Below are positions 43,100 through 53,600 of a DNA stretch of 64,000 nucleotides, one piece after another. Under the pieces are notes generated by a model that ran no database searches, was not told the DNA's origin, and saw nothing but the letters and a program-made list of their open reading frames with translations. The translations under genes were made by a program, and so were the position numbers. Numbering within the stretch: position 1 is the stretch's first letter; every line of letters starts with the position of its first letter. The DNA is taken from NCBI RefSeq assembly GCF_014204625.1, contig NZ_JACHLU010000001.1, positions 62,001 to 126,000 of the forward strand. Reading direction: 5' to 3'. Source of the stretch: Gillisella vitis (GTDB taxonomy: Bacteria > Pseudomonadota > Alphaproteobacteria > Rhizobiales > Rhizobiaceae).

Positions 43100-44128
43100 T
43101 TATGATTGTTGGTGAAGGGTGGATGGCGTGGGGCCACAGGTCTGGCGAACCACCAGCGACATCGGTACGCGGGCGTTTCGATGTGGGGTTTCCTCTTGTT
43201 TTCCCTCGATCTTGTTTACCAGCGAGGCAATGGCGATGTCGGCAATACGCGGCATATCCATGCGCACGGTGGTCAGAGCTGGCGTAATGGCAGCAGCCCA
43301 GAACAGATCATCAAAGCCAATGACGGTTGCGTCTTCGGGAACACGAATGTTGGCACGGTGCAGCTCGGTCATGGCGCGCAGGGCGTGAAGATCAGAAACA
43401 GCAGCAAAAGCCGTGACTCCCCGATTGAATTTATCTGCCAATCCCAGCAATGCACCCGCGCCGTATGTGGCATCGTGCTGCTCTATCCAGAGAACCTCAA
43501 CCTGTGCGGAGGCGGAGAGCATGGAGCGAATACCGCCAATGCGGTCATTTTGCACGTTAGATGCAGGATTGTTGCCAATCAGCATGATGGCTTGATGGCC
43601 AAGCGCTGCAAGATGGGCACCCACCAGCGCGCCACCCTGCCAATGATCGGCCGAGACCGTGTTGCCCGGTGTCGAGGGGCTATCAATCACAGCATAGGGA
43701 ATATCCATAGCCGCAATGCGCGTTCCACGCCGGGGCACAATGATCAAACCATCAACCCCACGCTCGATCAGCCGGTTGATGGCCTCAGTCTGAAGGGTAA
43801 CATCGCCGCGCGAGTCGGCAATCAAAATACCATAACCGGCTCCGCTGGCCGCATGTTCAATCGCCTGAGCGATTTGCGGAAACAGTGGGCTGGCAATATC
43901 GGGCAACACCAGACCCAGCACACCGCTTTTTCCGGTGCGTAAAGCCCGCGCTGCCTGACTTGGCACATAGCCCATCGCATCCGCCATTTCCCGAATACGC
44001 GGCACAAGACTTGCCGATACCCGACCCTTGCCAGAAAGCGCATTCGATACCGTCGCCACCGACACGCCAAGCGCACGGGCAATATCACCCAGATTGATGG
44101 TCTGCTTTGGCGCGGGCGTGACGGACAT
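43100..44128 (-). CDS. LacI-family regulator of the nucleoside uptake/salvage operon
   Basis: The 342-residue protein has a LacI helix-turn-helix (LGDIARALGVSVATVSNALSGKGRVSASLVPRIREMA, about residues 13-48), the hinge YVPSQAARALRTGKSG and a PurR/RbsR-like sensor with VIGFDDLFWAAAITPALTTVRMD. It is the first gene of a seven-gene minus-strand operon and so is autoregulated. The palindrome at 44150-44169 lies 22 bp before its start. A purine or nucleoside effector is inferred from the genes downstream. Confidence 0.92.
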   Translation of the reverse strand: MSVTPAPKQTINLGDIARALGVSVATVSNALSGKGRVSASLVPRIREMADAMGYVPSQAARALRTGKSGVLGLVLPDIASPLFPQIAQAIEHAASGAGYGILIADSRGDVTLQTEAINRLIERGVDGLIIVPRRGTRIAAMDIPYAVIDSPSTPGNTVSADHWQGGALVGAHLAALGHQAIMLIGNNPASNVQNDRIGGIRSMLSASAQVEVLWIEQHDATYGAGALLGLADKFNRGVTAFAAVSDLHALRAMTELHRANIRVPEDATVIGFDDLFWAAAITPALTTVRMDMPRIADIAIASLVNKIEGKQEETPHRNARVPMSLVVRQTCGPTPSTLHQQS

Positions 44129-44149
44129 GTCTCAGCACTCTGCAAAAGA

Positions 44150-44169
44150 ATGATTAAACGATTAATCAT
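44150..44169. promoter_or_regulatory. LacI-type operator of the nucleoside operon
   Basis: ATGATTAA-ACGA-TTAATCAT is a 20-bp palindrome with 8-bp arms just upstream of the regulator gene. The overlapping AACGAT-TAATC-ATCGTT makes a second offset inverted repeat, so two repressor dimers might bind side by side. Confidence 0.7.
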
Positions 44170-44384
44170 CGTTAAATAAGACAATACGCGCGCCGATGTC
44201 AACGCTTTCACCACTCAAAAATCACAGGCGGAGAGTTTTGACCTGCCCTGACAGGATCAGACCGAAAGCCGGATTCCGCTTTCCCTTGACAAATCCTAGC
44301 ATGATCCATCCGCCCCAAGAATGATCGAACAAAAACCCACCAAAGATTGTAAAATAAATTATACACTTTTTGAGAGATAAACCT

Positions 44385-44412
44385 TTGACTTGTGTAAAAA
44401 TTAAAATACAAT
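44385..44412 (+). promoter_or_regulatory. promoter of the giant-protein gene cluster
   Basis: TTGACT (44385-44390) and TACAAT (44407-44412) are 16 bp apart in a strongly AT-rich stretch, a good sigma-70 promoter. It would give a leader of about 155 nt before the first gene at 44573. The rest of 44170-44572 has no convincing gene. Confidence 0.7.
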
Positions 44413-44572
44413 CTATTGGAACGGTTCTTGAAGGCGTTTCGCCAAATCCCGTTCCCCGCATACCAGGCTTCTGATGCATTTGAGATATTTGAAGTTTACT
44501 GCAATCACGCCTGCATCAGACCATGAGCAATCACCCGATCAATTGTGATTTTATCCCATTACAGGAGTGCGA

Positions 44573-44887
44573 ATGTCTACCACCACCACGCTGACACCAA
44601 ACAGCCAGGTTGTCGTCACCATGACGGCCACAACCGCTCAGGCTTCCTTCCAGATCATGCCGACTGACATCTCCTACTGGTCGCCATCGGTTGCCACATC
44701 GTTTGTCACGGCCACCAATGCAACGGACACTGGCAATGGCGTGGTCATCTTTAACAAGGGCCTCACCTTGCAGATGTTGCCGCAGGGAAATGGTAGCTAC
44801 ACCGTGATTGTCACCGGAAACATTACCGACAACGGCACCGTTTATCCAATTGCGGGCATGGCTGTTGGCACCTATACGGCATCCTAG
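44573..44887 (+). CDS. 104-residue Thr-rich protein, paralogue of the 151-residue secreted protein
   Basis: The small protein starts MSTTTTLTPNSQVVVTMTAT at ATG 44573 after AGGAG. It is rich in Thr, Val and Ala, has no Cys, and has no signal peptide or membrane segment. Its core YWSPSVATSF...GNGVVIFNKGLTLQML...VTGNITDNGTVYPIAGMAVGTY aligns over its whole length with the C-terminal 105 residues of the protein at 61259-61714. Alternating hydrophobic/polar stretches suggest a small beta-sandwich. I do not recognise the family. It is the first gene of the cluster. Confidence 0.8.
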   Translation: MSTTTTLTPNSQVVVTMTATTAQASFQIMPTDISYWSPSVATSFVTATNATDTGNGVVIFNKGLTLQMLPQGNGSYTVIVTGNITDNGTVYPIAGMAVGTYTAS

Positions 44888-45284
44888 TGCACTGACGCAT
44901 TCACTGCGTTCATGCTCTCGTGCACTCGTTTTTGTTTATGCATCGATTTTCCAAACTCAGATGAATCTTTCGTTTGGATCGATACACTGGAGTTTGTCAG
45001 GGAAAAGTGACCCCCGGCATTCCCGAAAAGACAAATGAAAACGAAGAAATTGAGAGTCTGTCTGGTTCAATCTGAATCTGACGGGCTCTCAGCTCGCCTC
45101 GACATGAGATTGGGTTCCGCCGTTGCCGCAGTTGGTATCCCATTGTCAAATATACATAAACAATACGTATGTGAGCAAGCACCACACCCGTCCGCAATTG
45201 GCAGTATGCGGGTGTGTTCATGGTATGACAACCTCACATATCCGCTGCCGTATCGTCCAACATCCAACAGGAAAGTGTCGCACC
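44888..45284. promoter_or_regulatory. intergenic region with hairpins before the 1218-residue gene
   Basis: After the first gene, ACGCA-TTCAC-TGCGT inside flanking GTGCAC repeats, followed by TTTTTG, may be a terminator (44895-44940). The repeat block at 44990-45090 follows. Near 45143-45170, TTGTCA and TACGTA form a poor promoter, and ACACCCG...CGGGTGT (about 45185-45216) a hairpin. The downstream genes may thus have their own start of transcription. Confidence 0.4.
44990..45090. repeat. two adjacent dispersed rhizobial repeats
   Basis: The first part (GAGTTTGTCAGGGAAAAGTG ... CCCGAAAAGACAAATGAAAA) is the repeat also seen near 5.3, 9.95 and 39.1 kb. The second (45052-45090, GAGAGTCTGTCTGGTTCA-ATC-TGAATCTGACGGGCTCTC) is an 18-bp imperfect hairpin related to 16451-16485. 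Together they form a mosaic between the first two genes of the cluster. Confidence 0.6.
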
Positions 45285-48200
45285 ATGGGAGCGGACTTTA
45301 CGTTCATCGCAACCAGCGCGGCCAGCGGAGTGAGCCTGTATGAGGCAGCGTGGCAAGCCGGTCAATATTGGGCAGCTTATCTGCTGCCTGCCACTGGCAG
45401 CGCACCGCCAAAAGACATGAGCTACACAGACACGCTCAGCTCTGTTTACAGCAAAGGGTCTTACACGGCACTCTACCCCGGATCGTATATATTTGCATCC
45501 ACGCGGCCCGCTGGGCTTGATGTCGATCCAGACAGCTTTATCGACAGCGTTACATCTTACATTAACAACCAAAATTTGGATGCCGGCAGTCAAGTGATAT
45601 TATGGGTCACGAGCGTTGACCCGATCACCTTTGGCACTCCGTTTAATGATTATAGTATTGTCTTTAGCTGCAATGCAATTTCTGGTCAGTTCAACGTAAC
45701 ATCAAACTGGAATGCCAATCTCGGCCTGGATCTTACCTTCAATATTCTTTCGAATACGACGCTCAAGATCGACGCAACAAGTGGTTCTCTCAATTTTTCG
45801 GCACCTGCGAACTACACCCAGACTATTGCTTTTTCCCGAGGGCACTCGACACTTGGTATTGCGCTGGTCAGTGATGGCAGCCGCCTCAACGCCTATCTGC
45901 CGTTCACAGGAACCAATGCGGGTTGCTGCCTGTTTTCGGCGACCATTCAGCCCACCGTCACCTTTGGCAGCGGCGGCCTGCCTCTGGGCTTTCAATTTAC
46001 TGCCACCGACACATCCAGCGGCACAGCGCAGACCGACAATTTCTATTATCCCGCCTTTTCCCCCGCAGCATTGCCGTCAACACTGCCTTGCATCGGCACT
46101 GTCGATGTTCTTGACCCGTTCAACCAGTTGATACCAGCTGCCGCGCTGTCATCGGGCGTGCTACGAACCGGCTTTATACTGACGGGCGGGACCACACTCG
46201 CCTCATGTTTTTGCAATACCCAAGGCAATCAGATCAGCCTGCTGCCATTGGGCGGCACAACAGCCCAGCCGCCACAAATACCGCTACAGGCCGGGGGCTT
46301 CGCGCTGACCACCAATGCAACGGTGCCAAGTGATCCCACCACGGCGGTACCAGCCCTGACATTGAGCGGACAATTTGGCGTCAGCACCGCCATGCAGAGC
46401 CCTGGCCAGACCGTGCAACTGCTGTGCGGCATTTATGGCTCAGAGAAAATTGCACTGACTGCCTATGATGCCACAGCGGCCAGCAACGATATTCTGCTCT
46501 TTTGCCTGGGTGGAGCGGCCTATGCGCCTGTGTTTCCCTTCACCACCGCCAGCCTGAACCAGCCAAGTTCGGGCAATGTGGTCACCCCACTCACCAGCAC
46601 ATCCACCACGGCATGGGCCACAGTCGTGCAGGGTGCCGCCACCGCACCCAGCTATAGTGCCGAGCCCGCGGGCAGCCCAATGTTTGGCTTTCCAGACACC
46701 ATCAGCGGCGACACGATCATTCTCGAATCCCAGCCTCCGACATTGCCGCTGCCCCAAGGCGTCGCCCACACCTTTCCTCTTGTGCCCTACGGTGGGCTAA
46801 CCGATACCACCGTATCGGGTTCCACGCTGGCCAGCTTTGAAAGCAGCATTATCGCGCCAACCCGCAAGCAGATTGTTTCGGCCGGAGCAACCACCACATG
46901 GGCCGCGCGTGCCAATGCCACAAACCGCGCCGCTCGCGCCAGGAACCAGCGCCGGGCCGGTCTGGCTGTGGAGCAGGATACATCGTCGGTCTACCGCTCC
47001 ACGCCGCAAGGTTTGATTGCCACCGTCGATCCCGATAGCGGCACCTATCTGTCGGTGACCCTCGGTCAGACCGTGGACAGCACCGATGCCATTCTGCCAT
47101 TCGGTTTTCAGCTGCCATCTCTCAAGTTGCAAGATGCACTCCAGACAAACCAGTTGTTTCTGGTGATCGTCAATCCAGACAATCTGGTGGCCGAGACCGA
47201 TGATTTTGAAAACACCCTTGAAATTGCTGGCTGGTCAATGAAAGCCAAGGTCGGTGACGGGGTATCAGCCACCCAATACGCCAATGTCATGGTGATGAAA
47301 TATTGCGAGGGCAGTTTTGCCGATATGATTGGAAATCCCAACCAATGGACGGCGCAAGCGGATTTCTCGCTACCGTCCGGCACGGATTCCCAATCCAGCG
47401 TCGCCTCGGTCAGTTATACGGGCCTGTCTGCCTGGCTTCAGGATCTGGTCAAGGCTGCCGAAAGTGCCGTCGCCGCCGATGCGTCGTCGCCCTATGCCAA
47501 TTTTGTCAGTCTGGTCAACGACCCTGACTGGAACGGGGTGCTGGTGTTGCAGGCCAATCTCGATTCCAGCAGCCTGCCCGATGGCTTGGCGGGAATTGTC
47601 GCTGGTATCGATATGACCCAGTTCAAGGCCCATCACTTCGGCTTTACCGCGAGCCGGCTGTCCACCAATGCCGATGGCACCATCACCTTCAATGGCAATT
47701 CAAGCACATTTGGCCTGATAGATTATACCAACCAGACGTTTGCCACCAATCTGGCTGCGGGCGTTTCGCCCGACACGCCAATCAGCCTGTCCATCGCAAA
47801 CAATTATGCCTTCAGTGTTTTACAGCTACAGGTTCTGTTCGACAACGCCGCGGTGCAGACCTTCAAAAGCTATCTGGAACTTGGGGTTGGCACGCTGTTT
47901 ACCAGCAATGTGCTGAGCACCACCTTTGGCGGCACCACCATGCCCAGCAACGGCGTGGTCCTGAATGGCAGTTACGTCGATCAGAACGGGGTTGGTGTTT
48001 ACATCTTCGTGCAGGACACCACCACGGTGTTTACCCTGGACAGCAATATTTTGCCCGCAATCGCATTCACGCGGGTACAGTTTAACTGCATGGGCACAAC
48101 CGACGATGGAGCCACCGTTTTAAACCGCTTCTTCATTTGGGGCAGTTTCGATTTTACCCAGATCAACGACACCGACGGAGCGCTCTTCGATGTGCTGTCT

Positions 48201-48941
48201 TTTGGTGATGATGACGCAGCCAGCGATTCTGAATTGTCCGGGGCAGGCTTGAGTTTTTCCAGCCTGCTGATTGACATGACTTATCCGCAAACCACCCCCA
48301 ACGCCGTGAGCTTCGTTGAAAACACCCAGAACCTCTCATGGGATCTGGCCAACAGCATATATCGCAACAACAGTTTGTTTCAGGGGTTCGGATTACAACT
48401 CAGCGGCTTTATTGCTGCTGGTTCCAACGAAATGCCCGCAGACTACGGCTACCTCACGGTCAGCTCCGACCTCAATCTGACCGCCTTCAGCAGCGGGTGG
48501 TATGGCGTCACCTATAACGTCACCATGGGGGGCCCGGGTGCACTGGCCTCCGCTGCCGGGTTCAACTCCTCTTTACTGGTCGCGTGGTCGCCGGACACCA
48601 CCGCGGACGACACCAGCTATTCACTGTTCATGGGCCTTTCGCTGCCGGGCGCGGCACCGGGTGCCAAGCTGATCAGCCTGCAAGGCGTATTCAAAGTTGC
48701 AGTAGACAGTATTGCGCTATCACGCCAGAAGGTGCCCGATCCAAACTCAAGCTCCTATTATTACTGCCTGCGGCTCAACAATATTGGTTTGAAAATTCTG
48801 GGCATTGCCAAACTCCCTCCGGACGGCAGCATCAACTTCTTCCTTTTTGGTGATCCCGGCAGCAGCAGCAGCCCCGGTTGGTATGCGGCCTACAACCGCA
48901 ATGTCCAATCGACTGAGGCTGACGAAACCCTCCTTCAGTGA
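45285..48941 (+). CDS. 1218-residue protein of unknown function, giant-protein cluster
   Basis: I do not recognise this protein. ATG 45285 follows AGGAAAG; the 54 codons open before it are Cys/His-rich and unlike the rest. The chain is rich in Thr, Ser, Ala, Gly and Asn, poor in Lys and Arg, and has long beta-type stretches. No signal peptide or membrane segment is seen (start MGADFTFIATSAASGVSLYEA). The N-terminal half ends at an Arg-rich linker, about residues 534-570 (WAARANATNRAARARNQRR), after which comes a second beta-rich half (LFLVIVNPDNLVAETDDFEN...). The same kind of linker occurs twice in the 3526-residue protein, which suggests a common design. It is followed 10 nt later by the DNase I-fold gene. 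Confidence 0.85.
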   Translation: MGADFTFIATSAASGVSLYEAAWQAGQYWAAYLLPATGSAPPKDMSYTDTLSSVYSKGSYTALYPGSYIFASTRPAGLDVDPDSFIDSVTSYINNQNLDAGSQVILWVTSVDPITFGTPFNDYSIVFSCNAISGQFNVTSNWNANLGLDLTFNILSNTTLKIDATSGSLNFSAPANYTQTIAFSRGHSTLGIALVSDGSRLNAYLPFTGTNAGCCLFSATIQPTVTFGSGGLPLGFQFTATDTSSGTAQTDNFYYPAFSPAALPSTLPCIGTVDVLDPFNQLIPAAALSSGVLRTGFILTGGTTLASCFCNTQGNQISLLPLGGTTAQPPQIPLQAGGFALTTNATVPSDPTTAVPALTLSGQFGVSTAMQSPGQTVQLLCGIYGSEKIALTAYDATAASNDILLFCLGGAAYAPVFPFTTASLNQPSSGNVVTPLTSTSTTAWATVVQGAATAPSYSAEPAGSPMFGFPDTISGDTIILESQPPTLPLPQGVAHTFPLVPYGGLTDTTVSGSTLASFESSIIAPTRKQIVSAGATTTWAARANATNRAARARNQRRAGLAVEQDTSSVYRSTPQGLIATVDPDSGTYLSVTLGQTVDSTDAILPFGFQLPSLKLQDALQTNQLFLVIVNPDNLVAETDDFENTLEIAGWSMKAKVGDGVSATQYANVMVMKYCEGSFADMIGNPNQWTAQADFSLPSGTDSQSSVASVSYTGLSAWLQDLVKAAESAVAADASSPYANFVSLVNDPDWNGVLVLQANLDSSSLPDGLAGIVAGIDMTQFKAHHFGFTASRLSTNADGTITFNGNSSTFGLIDYTNQTFATNLAAGVSPDTPISLSIANNYAFSVLQLQVLFDNAAVQTFKSYLELGVGTLFTSNVLSTTFGGTTMPSNGVVLNGSYVDQNGVGVYIFVQDTTTVFTLDSNILPAIAFTRVQFNCMGTTDDGATVLNRFFIWGSFDFTQINDTDGALFDVLSFGDDDAASDSELSGAGLSFSSLLIDMTYPQTTPNAVSFVENTQNLSWDLANSIYRNNSLFQGFGLQLSGFIAAGSNEMPADYGYLTVSSDLNLTAFSSGWYGVTYNVTMGGPGALASAAGFNSSLLVAWSPDTTADDTSYSLFMGLSLPGAAPGAKLISLQGVFKVAVDSIALSRQKVPDPNSSSYYYCLRLNNIGLKILGIAKLPPDGSINFFLFGDPGSSSSPGWYAAYNRNVQSTEADETLLQ

Positions 48942-48951
48942 GTATGCTGCG

Positions 48952-50433
48952 ATGACGAACATTCTTTATTGGAATATCAGGCAATTTACGACCAAGTTAA
49001 TCAATAGCAGTGATGGCAGTGTCGTTCCCGGCATCGCAGGCTTGACCTATGCGACCGCATCTCAACAACGCCTCGCACTCGTCCAGAATGTGATCGATGC
49101 CGCTAAGGCAGACATTATCTGTATTGTCGAAGTCTCAAGCGGCAACGGCGGAGCTTCTGATTTAGGCCCCTACGGCAATGGACCACAAGCGGCGGCCCTG
49201 CTGCTCCAAGAGCTGCGCGATGCTGATCCGACACACGCGGCCCAATGGCGCATGGTGCCACCACTGTGGCTCGGCTCACGTATTACGCCACCGGCCGGAA
49301 CAGAAACGGTGGCTGTGCTATACCGCGGCAAAACCGGCACAGTGGGTCGTTATTTTACCGGCCCCAACGTATGGACAGGCGGGGCTGGGGGCGTGTCCAA
49401 AAACCCGCAAACAGGGACTTTTACCCCGCAAAACTACCCGGAAAACTACAATACATTCATCGATGACCCGACACAGGGGATCGAAGAGCGGAATATACCC
49501 CCGACATCCCTTTATCGTCGTGGGAAAGCGGAAAATCAGTCAGCAGCCCGTATCTTTTATGAAGCCACCCAACGGGTCGGGCAAAAGCGGGGAAGAAATC
49601 TCTATGAAGAAACAGGTATTTATGGTGCCTATCGCCCCCCTTACATGACCAGTTTTTATGAAATCAACACGGCTACGAATTCAGAACGCAACCTGACGGT
49701 CTTTTCCGTCCATGCGCCTCCCCAAAGAGGAGCCGCGAAAGCTTTCATGCAGTTCATGGCGGACACACCAGAGATCACCACTGCCCCTGATGTCACCTCT
49801 GCGGAAATCAAGGTCATATGTGGTGATTTCAATCTACAATTTCTCAACGCCAACGGCAGTTATTCGGGCGTCTACCAGCCTTTGACGGGTTTGGGCTATC
49901 AATCACTCTTGCCAACGGATCTTGATGCCCCCGCAGATGCCGCAGCGTTGGCAGCCTTCCGGGGCTATTTCGCCACGCATATCAGCGCTGTTCCGAGTTT
50001 ACCCTCGCCACTTTATCCGCCGGAAGGCGCTGCAACCCGCTTCCTGTGGTCCGATGGCTATACAAACTCGCTCTCCTATTATCCCGGCTACGGTTACACC
50101 AGTGCGGCCAAAAATACTGATTCCATCGATAATATTCTGGTCTGGTCCTATCAGGCCCAGGCACCCCAATTTCCGCTCACAGTCATGAATCTGGTGACGG
50201 GCTGGCCGTTCGAACGCTCAACACTGTTGCCCGCCGCCTGTGAGCCTCCGCTTGGTGAGAATGAGGATATAGTTGCGAGTGCCTCAACGTTTACCGCACC
50301 GCCCGCTCCCTGGCCGCTAAATCCGACCGCTGCCAATTACAGTGCTGGCGACGGAGAAATTCTCTGCTCCTGGCCCAATTACGGGCGCATCTACTCCACC
50401 AGCGATCATTTTCCGTTGGTTACCACACTTTAA
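48952..50433 (+). CDS. endonuclease/exonuclease/phosphatase-fold protein of the giant-protein cluster
   Basis: The 493-residue protein has the DNase I-like (EEP) catalytic set: NIR near residue 8, metal Glu60 in IICIVEVSSG, VHAPP, GDFN at 291-294, SIDNI near 391 and SDH at 484-486. Such enzymes cut phosphodiesters in DNA, RNA, sphingomyelin or phosphoinositides. It is longer than a minimal EEP domain, with insertions rich in Pro, Tyr and Thr between residues 90 and 200. No signal peptide is seen. ATG 48952 is 10 nt after the previous stop, with a weak ribosome site, so it may be coupled. Its stop codon lies in the TTAA at the edge of the MITE-like element. Confidence 0.85.
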   Translation: MTNILYWNIRQFTTKLINSSDGSVVPGIAGLTYATASQQRLALVQNVIDAAKADIICIVEVSSGNGGASDLGPYGNGPQAAALLLQELRDADPTHAAQWRMVPPLWLGSRITPPAGTETVAVLYRGKTGTVGRYFTGPNVWTGGAGGVSKNPQTGTFTPQNYPENYNTFIDDPTQGIEERNIPPTSLYRRGKAENQSAARIFYEATQRVGQKRGRNLYEETGIYGAYRPPYMTSFYEINTATNSERNLTVFSVHAPPQRGAAKAFMQFMADTPEITTAPDVTSAEIKVICGDFNLQFLNANGSYSGVYQPLTGLGYQSLLPTDLDAPADAAALAAFRGYFATHISAVPSLPSPLYPPEGAATRFLWSDGYTNSLSYYPGYGYTSAAKNTDSIDNILVWSYQAQAPQFPLTVMNLVTGWPFERSTLLPAACEPPLGENEDIVASASTFTAPPAPWPLNPTAANYSAGDGEILCSWPNYGRIYSTSDHFPLVTTL

Positions 50434-50597
50434 CAGGCTGCTGAAAAAGTCAGGTGGAGCTGAAAATGAGAATGTTTTGGGGAGAAAAAGTGCAAAAAAA
50501 CGGCGCATATAAGCCATATGTAACGCTTTTTGGGCGCTTTTCGATCACCGAAACAGACCATTTTCAGCCCGCCTCGAGTTTTTCAGCAGCCTGTTAA
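50430..50597. mobile_element. MITE-like element with TTAA flanks
   Basis: CAGGCTGCTGAAAAA and TTTTTCAGCAGCCTG are perfect 15-bp terminal inverted repeats about 160 bp apart, extended inward by a weaker repeat (GCTGAAAATG / CATTTTCAGC). TTAA flanks both ends directly, as in a 4-bp target duplication. No transposase is inside. The left TTAA holds the stop codon of the EEP-fold gene, so insertion left its protein intact. The element separates that gene from the 3526-residue gene and may influence its transcription. Confidence 0.75.
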
Positions 50598-50639
50598 GGC
50601 TCACCATAAACGTCAACACCAGTTTGAAAGGCCGCCCCT

Positions 50640-53600
50640 ATGGCAGATACGGCCATCGCCCTCGCCAACCTGCAAGCCGCAATCACGGCTTCCCTGACCG
50701 ATGCGGGAACGTTCACGCTGGATGCGGCCTATCTGGCAGCCGGTCTGAACGATCCGGATGTGGCAGTATCGGCCGACTTTGATACCATCCTTGGTAAAGC
50801 CTTTCAGGTCAGTGCAACAGCGTTCAGCGTCGCTGGCAGCGCAAGCGGTGTCAGTCCAGTCGCCGACGCGCAATTTACCGTCAAGGGCGTCACCGTCCCC
50901 ATCATTGGTGGCACAGAGACAGCGCCTGCCGCGCTCCTCTTCACCACCATGGCGGACCCGTCCGGCGATGCCGTTCTGGTGGTGCAGGTCGCGTCCTTTC
51001 CGGCAAACTGGAACTGGCCTACCAGCTTTCCCTACACAAACGGCTTTCCTTTCGATCAGGTGCCGCTGACCAATACAAAATTGTATTTCTCCACGGCCTC
51101 TGGCGTTTATCCCTGGACGGCGACGGATGGAATTGCCGTCAGCGCCGGTGCTACGCAGACCCTTCAGGCATCCATTTCCTTCCCCGATGCTGCCAGCCCC
51201 TATCTTGCCCTTTTCGCAGGCCTGATCGCCCCCACCAATGCCATCACATTGTCCGGCACGCTTGATCTGACACTCTACGGCGGCCCAGACTTTACCACCG
51301 GCGCAGTTCTGCCTGTCGGAACCTTCACCAGCGTGTTGAGCGATGAACACTATACATTTGCCGATTACCTATCGGTCAGCCAACCCGCCCTGGCGCTGAT
51401 CATCCCCGCACCTGATACGGCGGATTTAACCGATGGTAATGGCACCCAGACACCATCGCTGGCGCTGACCACCAATCTGCTGATTGGTGATGCAGCGGCA
51501 GATGCGTATCAGCTGCAAGTATCAATACCATCATCCGCAGTCGGCGGAGATGCGAATACGTATACCGTCTCCCTCGTTCCCCTGACGACGGCTTTGCTTG
51601 ATCCTTCGGACGCCATCACACTGATTGGGGGTAAGGGCAGTTATTTTGATGGTACGCCAGCCTATCTCCAACAGTTTTTGACCTCGTTCGGCCTGACTGG
51701 CATGACGCTTTCCGGCACATTTGATCTTTCATCCGTGACCGTTAGCCAGGCGACAGTGCAGCTTGGCACCCCCACCGGGCAGAACATGAACTGGCAACCC
51801 TTGCCAGCACCAACGCCAGATTTTTCCTTCACCATCAACAGTATGGCACTCGATTGGGCCGCTTCCAATCCACTTGACAATCCCAGCTTCAGCTATCTTT
51901 TTGCAACAAGTTTCTCGATCCTGCCGACTGTTTTCAAGTCAACTGACGGCAGCACCGACGGCGTTTTTGACGTGACGTTCACCTCGGATCAGGTTTTTAA
52001 CGCCAGCTTCGACGGAAGCGCTTCACTGATTGATTTTTTGAGCACCGTCTCCAATGGTCTGGTCCCGTCACCAACGACAATCGGAGTTGATATTGTCGTC
52101 TCAGACATTAGCCTGCAACTCGATTACTCGTCCTACACCTTTGCGTTTTCTTCAGCAGTCGACGTTGATTTTTCTTTCCTGACAATCGGTGACAGCGATA
52201 TTTTCACCATTTCTGGTGGCATGGTCAATCTTTCCGCCTACAGCGCCAGCAGCACGTCTGGCGACGATGCGGAAATCGGAGCTGGCACCGTTTGGTCAGG
52301 CAGCTTCTCCGGCCTTGTGACGCTGTGCGACGTTGGGGTCAACGTCACCGTTTCCTATGACGGTGCAGGCGATCAGGCCGGGTGGACACTGTCAGCTGCG
52401 CTGACCGATACAGTCGATGTCAGCAGTCTGATCAGCCAGTTTTTCCTGACATCGACCCCTTACAGTTTTCCCAGCTTCCTGCTTGGAGATCTGGAAGTCA
52501 CAGCGCTTTCAGCAGAATGTTTTGTTCCAGACGCCAAAGACGGTGCCAATACCTACACCATCAGCACCAACTTTGACTGGAATTTCAGTTTTGGCGATCA
52601 GAACGTGGCAATTAAAGATGCCGCAATTACCGTCTCTTACGATGGCGAAAATTTTTCCGGCGATGCGACGGCAACCTGGGTTTATTCTGCCATCAATCTG
52701 TCGCTGGATTTCGGATATAATTTTGATGAGGAAGGCAATGAGAACCTCTATGTGACATGGGAAGGGTTTACGGCGACCTATGCCAGCACAACAGAGGGTG
52801 AAACCGCACAGCAAACCATAACCTTCACACTGAAGGGCTGGTCGGTCGGCACGTTGATTTCCAGTCTGATGGCCACACTGGGCAATCCGTATTTCACCTT
52901 GCCATCACCGTGGGATCTGCTTGACCAGATTTCGCTCGACGGGCTGTCGATCACGGTGTCACTGGAGGACGGTGCAACCAATTGCCTGACCGGGACCTAT
53001 ACCCTGTCCACTCCGCTGTATCTGGGGTTCATAACCATCAAGGGCCTGTCGCTGACGCGCAATACAGCGGGCGAAGTGCGGCTATCGATTGATGGGACCG
53101 TTCCAGACAGCCTCAAGGACTCCATGGGCACATTGATGGAGCCGGAGGGGCAATCGGTTGAAGACATGCCCACCGTGCCGGGGCAGGGATCAGAGTTTTT
53201 CCAGCTCAATCTTCTGGCTCTGGGCCAGCGCATTGCCATTAGCGGTTACGACAGTTTCACCTCGACCCAGGAGGTGATCACTGCGCTGGAAGGCGTGCCT
53301 GAAACCACGGGCACCCAAAACCCTATTGTGCCCACCCAGTCAGCGGTGACAGGCACACCCTATTACAATGCCGACAGCGACTGGCTGATTGCTCTTGACT
53401 TCGACCTGTTGAAAACAGGCGATACCTGGGCCATCAGTCTCCAGATCGTGTTCAACGATCCCGACCTGTACGGCATGAGGCTGGCGCTGACCGGCGGCAA
53501 GACGGGTGCCTTGTCCGGTTTCGTTATCGACATCCTGTATAAGAAAATCAGCGATGACATCGGCCTGTTTCAGGTCAATTTTACCTTCCCCGACAGTATC

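Noticed and set aside
44208..44479. Minus-strand frames of 67 and 85 codons between the LacI gene and the giant cluster
   Set aside because: They lie in AT-rich promoter DNA, overlap the strong plus-strand promoter and show no conserved features.
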